This document shows positions 61,501-64,000 of a stretch of 64,000 bases of DNA, one piece after another. The number at the start of each line of letters is the position of its first letter. Position 1 is the stretch's first letter. The notes beneath the pieces were generated by a model. That model ran no database searches. It was not told the DNA's origin and saw nothing but the letters and a program-made list of their open reading frames with translations. The DNA is from Omphiscola glabra (Eukaryota; Mollusca; Gastropoda; Lymnaeidae). The DNA is taken from contig OZ024796.1 of assembly GCA_964017045.1 (NCBI GenBank), positions 21,475,510 through 21,539,509 on the forward strand. Direction: 5' to 3'. The translations under genes were made by a program, and so were the position numbers.

Positions 61501-63885
61501 AATTGACTTCACAAGCCGACCAAAAAAGAGCAAAAAATCTGTAAGTGCTGATTTCAATGAAACTTCATTCAATGGGTCTTAAGAAATACTTTTTTTTTAA
61601 AACAAGGGTCAACCACACAGGCATGGGCTTAAACAAATAGTCTGGGAGTGTAAAAATCCAATTTTGATCTCAAACCTAGAAGACTGCTGTATTTTATTTT
61701 GAGTACTGAAGTAGAGATTTTTAAAAATCAGAGTTTTCCTAATACCTCAGATTAGCTGCTGTACTGCACTGGGTAAACATTCCTGGTTATGAGGAATGGC
61801 TACATCATTCCTGGTTATTAGGCCAGGTAAATAATTCGTGGTTATGGGGACTGGCTAAATCATTCCTGGTTTTGAGGACTGGCTAAATCATTCCTGGTTA
61901 TTAGGCCATCTAATTCATTCCTGGTTATTAGGCCAGGCTAATTCATTCCTGGTTATTAGGCCAGACTAATTAATTCCTGGTTATTAGGCCACAGGGCATA
62001 AATGTTGTTTTGTCAAATTTGAAATGAAGCTAATTAAAATGAGTTACAGGAGAGTTCCTGTGGTAATCTGTCAGGTAGAATTATTTTCACTTAAACATGC
62101 CACTGGTAGTTTCTTTGGAAATGATATGTCAGAGTATTTTAGTTAGGAATTGGTAATTTATGCATGATATCATATCACTGATATGATGTGTCTGAGTCGA
62201 TTTTGATGGTTTACTCTCTGCACAAAAAATAATATTTCCTGCTCTCAAACCATTTTCACAGACAAATCATTTTTTTATGAGCTAGCTATTCTGTGCATTG
62301 AATTTGTATTTCTCTAATTTGTGTGTTCTTAGGTTGAAGTTCCTCCCCCAAACTTGGAGGAAATCATCATGAAAGAAATGTACATCAGTTTTGGGGATGT
62401 CAAAGGTGCAGCCAAGGAAGCCTGGTTCACACAGGCCAAACAAGAGCTCAAGACAGAGCCAACATTCACAACGCTTGGCTCCAAGGTATCTGCAATACAG
62501 GCTACTCCTGTGACTCCAGCCATCAAGCAGAAAGAGAAGAGCTCTGTGTTTCACAGTCAGTACTTTGGGGTCTACACACCAGGTTGGTCACTTGTCACTT
62601 AACAGTCGTTTATGAACACTGCATGTGTCGCTTGTTGCTATAGGACTCTAAACCTTGTTAACAATTACTTAAAAATAGTAGTCATTATTTTACTGTATCT
62701 TATTGGTGTTTATCTCTAGAACAGTAGAGTGTAATTTCCAGTTAGTTAACTGTTTAACATGTTTTACCTTTTTTGCAGAACATTTATAAAAAAATAAAGT
62801 ATACCAAGTATGTTTGTTGAATTTCAATGCTTAAGTTTTGATTTCGTGTAAAACAAATTAGTACTAACTTTTAGTTAAGATTCAAGTAAAGTGTTATTTT
62901 GTCACCTGTTTTTAATGCAGTGATTTTATGATGTTAGGATTACAATGGGAGTAAATAGCACGATGTTAAAATAATTTCGAATAATTTTCTTAACAGGTTT
63001 GGTTGGTCCCAATGAATACGAGCCCCCCATAAATGATGACTACTCTGTCAACAACCGCATGTTTACCAGGGACAGGCCATTCACACCACGGCCATCTGAC
63101 AAGATACATTCATCAACCTCAATGCTACGAAAAAAACTCTCGAAAGACCCAGAAGCCACGGAGGAAATGGTCCCTGCTGGGAGTGTGGTCTTCCGGTGGC
63201 CCAAACAAGACCAGCAGAGCACCGATGCAGAATCTGGAATTGGTGAGATGGATGAGAAAGACGAGGAGTTTGAGAAACGCATCACTGCGCAGCCCATCAT
63301 CGACCAGATCTACTACGACGGCTCTTGGGAATCTGGGGGCACCGGGGAGATTGTTCTCAGAAACATAGATGAGCTCGGGTCTGTGATTGTGGGGGCCGTC
63401 ATAAAGAAAACCATTGCCGAAATGCTGGAGCTTGATGAGAAGATTGTCCTGGCCGACCCGGCGGTGAGCAGCATCTATCCATCCATGGACCTGACATGCG
63501 TGTCCACCGATCGCCTTGAGAACCTGACCGTGGCAAAAGCAACCACCATACCCGAACTGGAGTTTGAACAGGAAACCTACAACAACCAGTACGAAGACGA
63601 CACAAGTGTGGACAAGCAGCCGGTCCGCATCAAGTGGGAGAAAGCCATGCCCAAGCCAGCTGAGGAGGAAAGCGATGCAGACTCCTTGTTGGACAGCGAT
63701 GAGGACTTTGAAGAGAGAGACATCCATTTCAGAAGAAAAAAAGATAAATGGCACAGCCTGACCAGCCTCAAAGGAATCATGGCATTCAAGAAGTTTTTAG
63801 AAGGCACTCACGGGGAAAAGTACTGGGAACTGTGGATTGATATCGACAAAGGCCGTCTCATAAAAACAGAGGAGGAAAAACAGAG
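34400..63885 (+). CDS. RGS22: RGS22-like regulator of G-protein signalling, N-terminal part (3' end beyond the window)
   Basis: Regulator of G-protein signalling 22 homologue. Vertebrate RGS22 has several RGS-type domains, is mainly testis-expressed and binds G-alpha subunits. Seven exons (50907-51127, 51916-51944, 60522-60584, 60752-60982, 61352-61540, 62333-62582, 62997-63885) have GT/AG borders and fully compatible phases. Matches to vertebrate RGS22 as remembered include FVEFFNAFLTLPSFPEPISF, IKAERLPIFLESDFYFQYRL and FKKFLEGTHGEKYW. With the candidate first exon 34400-34542, about 671 codons are present; human RGS22 is about 1260 residues, so roughly half is here. The last exon ends in phase 2 within the first RGS-like domain. 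The exons from 60522 on are firmly assigned. The two exons at 50907 and 51916 join in frame but lie upstream of the usual family start. The 34400 exon is only a proposal. Introns contain many minisatellites and a LINE remnant. Confidence 0.8.
34543..35666. other. No gene recognised
   Basis: AT-rich; either the first intron of RGS22 or intergenic. Confidence 0.4.
35667..36784 (+). pseudogene. LINE reverse transcriptase remnant with internal deletion
   Basis: Starts within QSAYRPFHSTETAL, then (after a frameshift near 35720) ILLDLSVVFDTVDH, GVPHGSVLGPVIF and the catalytic SFADDTQ box. A TGA replaces a sense codon at 36150 (CK*KLNDDKTEALL) and the frame continues. The region between SIRYYLTVSSS and the C-terminal APKQWNSLPL is deleted. 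It ends in (ACT)n at 36770-36787. Best described as a CR1/Rex1/jockey-type non-LTR element; exact clade not settled. Confidence 0.88.
36838..37026. mobile_element. hAT-type MITE, same family as 7876
   Basis: CAGTGGCGTAGCTAG at left, GCTACGCCTCTG at right, flanked by CATGGTGG (36830-36837) and CATGGTGA (37027-37034). It lies just after the LINE (ACT)n tail. Confidence 0.85.
37556..37838. repeat. Minisatellite, 33-bp unit, about 8.5 copies
   Basis: Unit CTCTCAAGTGAACTTTGACC, then AGAATTGACCAAC. The unit is divisible by three, so two minus-strand frames stay open across it. Confidence 0.95.
37839..38382. other. No gene recognised
   Basis: AT-rich spacer. Confidence 0.4.
38383..38830. repeat. 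448-bp dispersed repeat, copy 2
   Basis: Direct-orientation partner of 30021-30468. Flanking sequence differs on both sides. Confidence 0.92.
38831..39964. other. No gene recognised
   Basis: AT-rich; no exon seen. Confidence 0.4.
39965..41070 (-). pseudogene. LINE reverse transcriptase remnant (YIDD type)
   Basis: On the minus strand: DYKSGYDSIDRKYMNDAVLE, FNKLTRLIHMTMDN, PINLGLRQGNPC, LQYLAYIDDIALLGR, FKYLGVTINKQEEIQSEVQE, LQKLLQSKNPAKGTKKAVYT and finally GRRLTGRPRLRWIDD. These are the RT palm and downstream motifs of a non-LTR element in correct order. The catalytic box is YIDD rather than YADD/FADD. Frameshifts and gaps show it is inactive. Confidence 0.88.
41693..41853. mobile_element. 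Truncated copy of the CAGTGGCGTAGC MITE
   Basis: GGGGACAAGATTC, then CTAGTCTGGCGCCCGGGGACA and the end GGCTACGCCTCTG match the right part of 36838-37026. The left terminus was not found. Confidence 0.6.
41980..42597 (+). pseudogene. LINE reverse transcriptase C-terminal third
   Basis: Reads FKYLGTIVSEEGSKPELMAR, then after frameshifts LKRLKKIRNDKNIAPSTKIR, LMRSLVLSIFLYACESWTLT, EMRCFRSILGICYRDHITNE, RKLEWFGHV, RWEDNIKEWTGLKLGDAV and VFMSSVAPQRSKD, then the (ATG)n tail. Several single-base shifts and stops. Confidence 0.9.
42598..43546. other. No gene recognised; G/C homopolymer runs
   Basis: C run near 42700 and a run of 16 G at 42851-42866, and a GC-rich patch 42780-43100. No exon recognised. 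Confidence 0.45.
43547..43786. mobile_element. hAT-type MITE (degenerate)
   Basis: Left CATGGTTTCTTAACC and right GGTTAAAGAACTCCTG are imperfect inverted ends of the CAGTGGTTCTTAACC type seen intact at 58446. Interior has repeated 'ccgcaccccc' modules. Confidence 0.6.
44375..44490. repeat. Simple repeat, about 10-bp unit
   Basis: Alternating CCGTTACAGG, CCATTACAGA and ACGTTATAGA blocks. Confidence 0.8.
44550..44835. other. GC-rich block of unknown nature
   Basis: Clearly more GC-rich than its surroundings (for example GGCCGCGAAGCGGCATGCCG and GCCAGCCGGGGTGATGC). No reading frame or border could be recognised; probably an inserted repeat. Confidence 0.35.
45259..45655. repeat. Minisatellite, 39-bp unit, 10 copies
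   Basis: Unit AATGCCAACGTGATCTATCT, then GTTGGGCTGTGCCATACAA. It keeps frames open on both strands, which is why a 178-codon minus frame appears. Confidence 0.97.
45656..47402. other. No gene recognised; very long G run
   Basis: Contains 19 consecutive G at 46662-46680. No exon found. Confidence 0.45.
47403..49152. repeat. Minisatellite, 57/59-bp unit, about 30 copies (largest in the window)
   Basis: Unit TTGACAAGTTTATTTTTGTG, then TAGCACCGAGAGTGTATGAA and TGACTGTGAAGAGACCC. A 59-bp variant has GTGTGAAGATACCC. The short form dominates 47550-48350 and the long form 48360-49130, so the two variants are in blocks. Confidence 0.97.
49153..49854. other. No gene recognised
   Basis: C run near 49590 and G run near 49754. 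No exon recognised. Confidence 0.4.
49855..50078. repeat. Minisatellite, 38-bp unit, about 6 copies
   Basis: Unit AGAGCTATTTCACTACATTA, then GAACACTTACTACAAGAT. Confidence 0.92.
50190..50870. repeat. Minisatellite, about 36-37-bp unit, diverged at left, homogeneous at right
   Basis: Right half unit ACCATTGGCTTATCTCATTC, then CGAGAGACCAAATAAT, about 8 clean copies from 50570. The left half is an older, irregular form of the same theme. It ends about 37 bp before the RGS22 exon. Confidence 0.92.
50907..51127 (+). CDS. RGS22: RGS22-like upstream exon (N-terminal extension)
   Basis: Acceptor TTCTCATTGACCGCAG, donor GTAAGG. The frame reads SKEDFWLEDLVWPDQFNTFP through PRPKELPWNVVVIKS and ends with one base of the next codon, which the following exon completes as GAT. 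No homologous part exists in human RGS22, whose protein starts close to the next exon, so this is an N-terminal extension. A 36-37 bp minisatellite ends about 40 bp before the acceptor. Confidence 0.7.
51596..51795. repeat. Minisatellite, 32-bp unit, 6 copies, RGS22 intron
   Basis: Unit GTCTATGATATGATTGGTGA, then TACTGTACGTCT. Confidence 0.93.
51916..51944 (+). CDS. RGS22: RGS22-like 29-nt exon
   Basis: Acceptor TTGTATTTCAG, donor GTAAGT. With one base carried over from the previous exon it reads DPPLVDEDEL, comparable in position to EPPTITEEEFE at the start of human RGS22. Confidence 0.75.
51975..52485 (-). pseudogene. LINE reverse transcriptase 3' remnant in RGS22 intron
   Basis: On the minus strand: AGNRSNFSLQKLLGSKNLS, TIIRPVVTYASETWIFTKKS, RRLTGGPRLR and WRRKAMEAVAPK, ending in (ATG)n. 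Same family as 39965-41070, and the two overlap over the tail. Many stops and shifts. Confidence 0.85.
52973..53420. repeat. Minisatellite, 24-bp unit, about 18 copies, RGS22 intron
   Basis: Unit CCACTATATTGCCCTTGTTC plus GTGG. All three forward frames stay open (up to 209 codons), which is a product of the unit length. Confidence 0.97.
53421..54144. other. RGS22 intron, nothing recognised
   Basis: A short G run near 53657; otherwise AT-rich. Confidence 0.4.
54145..54722. repeat. Minisatellite, 18-bp unit, about 32 copies, RGS22 intron
   Basis: Unit GAGTCCCCTGACTGCATT, highly homogeneous. Frames are open on both strands for more than 200 codons, explained by the 18-bp period. Confidence 0.98.
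54750..55215 (+). repeat. Dispersed repeat, copy 2 (inverted relative to 15010)
   Basis: Contains GGCAAAATCTTCGAATGGTT, TTGGCACATAGACTCGTTGC and CGATGACAACACATTCGATC, matching the reverse complement of 15010-15245. The following 55135-55215 resembles 17685-17770. It begins right after the 18-bp minisatellite. Confidence 0.7.
55216..57675. other. RGS22 intron, no exon recognised
   Basis: A 110-codon open frame at 56368-56700 lies in a more GC-rich patch but has no recognisable motif or splice context. C runs near 55789 and 56985. Confidence 0.4.
57676..58112. repeat. Minisatellite, 44-bp unit, about 10 copies, RGS22 intron
   Basis: Unit GTATGTGTCTTTACTGGACC, then AAAAGTTGGCCAACAGAATG and ATTT. 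Confidence 0.96.
58446..58668. mobile_element. hAT-type MITE in RGS22 intron
   Basis: CAGTGGTTCTTAACCTGGGT at left, GGTTAAGAACCACTG at right. Flanks CTCTACAT (58438-58445) and CTCTATAA (58669-58676) are an 8-bp duplication with two changes. The CAGTGGTTCT terminus is common among animal hAT MITEs. Confidence 0.85.
58729..59442. repeat. Minisatellite, 20-bp unit, about 35 copies, RGS22 intron
   Basis: Unit GATGGTGGCCGACAGGGGTT; scattered 19-bp units (CGACGGGGTT). Confidence 0.97.
59950..60082. repeat. Short tandem array, 25-bp unit, 5 copies
   Basis: Unit CTTGTACCAAAGCTTACCTC plus ATTCT. Confidence 0.9.
60522..60584 (+). CDS. RGS22: RGS22 exon, conserved start of family homology
   Basis: Reads EEFLVHDPLFVEFFNAFLTL plus P. 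The acceptor is a classic CTTTTTCTGCAG and the donor GTAAGT, phase 0 on both sides. It aligns with the FLVDYFNEFLSLP segment of human RGS22. Confidence 0.9.
60752..60982 (+). CDS. RGS22: RGS22 exon
   Basis: 77 codons from SFPEPISFNVETGGFEV to DTSFKVI, acceptor TTATATTTCAG, donor GTAAGT, phase 0. FPEPISFN..TGGFEV matches FSEAIRFNADYGVFEV of human RGS22. Confidence 0.92.
61352..61540 (+). CDS. RGS22: RGS22 exon
   Basis: 63 codons beginning TLNKDQGIYWIKAERLPIFL and ending RPKKSKKS, donor GTAAGT, phase 0. This is the best conserved block: GI.WIK.ERLP.FLESD.YF.YRLAK..SQ.R is shared with human RGS22. Confidence 0.95.
61778..61990. repeat. Minisatellite, about 28-bp unit, 7-8 copies, RGS22 intron
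   Basis: Unit CATTCCTGGTTATTAGGCCA, then GGCTAAAT; the CCTGGTTATTA core resembles the 14845 repeat. Confidence 0.88.
62333..62582 (+). CDS. RGS22: RGS22 exon
   Basis: Starts VEVPPPNLEEIIMKEMYISF after a TGTTCTTAG acceptor and ends VYTPG with a GTTGGT donor in phase 1. The segment I.MKE.Y.SFG....A.KEAWF..AKQ matches IMKKFYVSLGEA....KDWFALAKQ of human RGS22. Confidence 0.9.
62997..63885 (+). CDS. RGS22: RGS22 large exon, includes the start of an RGS-like domain
   Basis: About 296 codons from LVGPNEYEPPINDDY, through a disordered acidic region (SDADSLLDSDEDFEERD), to FKKFLEGTHGEKYWELWIDI near the end. That last part aligns with FKKFIKGTLGERYWWLWMDI of human RGS22, the beginning of its first RGS-like fold. 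The best donor is CAGAG|GTACTG at 63885/63886 in phase 2. Reading on would stop two codons later, inside the domain, so splicing is preferred. Confidence 0.88.
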
Positions 63886-63888
63886 GTA

Positions 63889-63985
63889 CTGATACAACAG
63901 TGCTGTCATATACAACAGTCCATTCATATACAACATTCCATTCATATGCAATAATGCATTAATATACAACAGTGCTGTCATATAC
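63889..63985. repeat. Short tandem array at the start of the last intron, about 20-bp unit
   Basis: Blocks of ATACAACAGTGCTGTCATAT and TACAACAGTCCATTCATA directly after the RGS22 donor at 63886. Confidence 0.75.
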
Positions 63986-64000
63986 ATTTAGAATCTTACA

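Noticed and set aside
63125..63754. 209-codon minus frame
   Set aside because: Antisense shadow of the RGS22 exon, which has clear homology on the plus strand.

Overview
The window looks like nuclear DNA of an invertebrate animal, most likely a mollusc and perhaps a gastropod. Genes are split by long introns with GT/AG borders, intergenic DNA is AT-rich, there are many minisatellites and G/C homopolymer runs, and decayed LINE, hAT-type and piggyBac-type elements are scattered throughout. The mollusc assignment is inference from the style of the repeats and the divergence of the proteins. No bacterial-type operon, CRISPR array, rRNA or tRNA gene was seen.

Two protein-coding genes can be read with confidence. 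(1) UQCRH, the hinge subunit of respiratory complex III, lies on the minus strand from 33113 to 21242. Four phase-0 exons give an 88-residue protein with the family's cysteine spacing. An extra open, very acidic segment (27278-27045) lies in its first intron on the same strand, with AG/GT borders in matching phase, and could be an optional exon. (2) An RGS22-like regulator of G-protein signalling runs on the plus strand to the right edge of the window. Seven consecutive coding exons between 50907 and 63885 join in frame and align with the N-terminal part of animal RGS22; the rest of the gene lies beyond the window. An isolated, phase-compatible acidic first-exon candidate at 34400-34542 may be its start. 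If so, UQCRH and RGS22 sit head to head, about 1.3 kb apart, around an intergenic stretch that now contains a long inverted-repeat element.

Layout: 1-21 kb holds no recognisable host gene. It contains minisatellites, three TIR elements with good borders (3256-3466, 7876-8044 nested in a LINE tail, 8163-8548), and a LINE tail at 16.2-16.6 kb whose coding sequence has itself become a tandem repeat. 21-33 kb is UQCRH and its introns, with an RNase H-type LINE remnant and three piggyBac-like TTAA-flanked elements, one with a Cys-rich transposase tail remnant. 34-51 kb is either intergenic or a large first intron: three LINE remnants, hAT-type MITEs, one member of a 448-bp near-identical repeat pair (the other is in UQCRH intron 1), and large minisatellites. 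51-64 kb is RGS22 exons separated by introns, nearly all of which carry a different minisatellite.

Most long open frames in the minisatellites arise only because the unit length is a multiple of three. No clearly new multi-gene system was found. The most interesting leads are the acidic cassette inside UQCRH, the extended N-terminus of RGS22, the piggyBac cluster, the long-TIR element between the two genes, and the unusual number of minisatellites.
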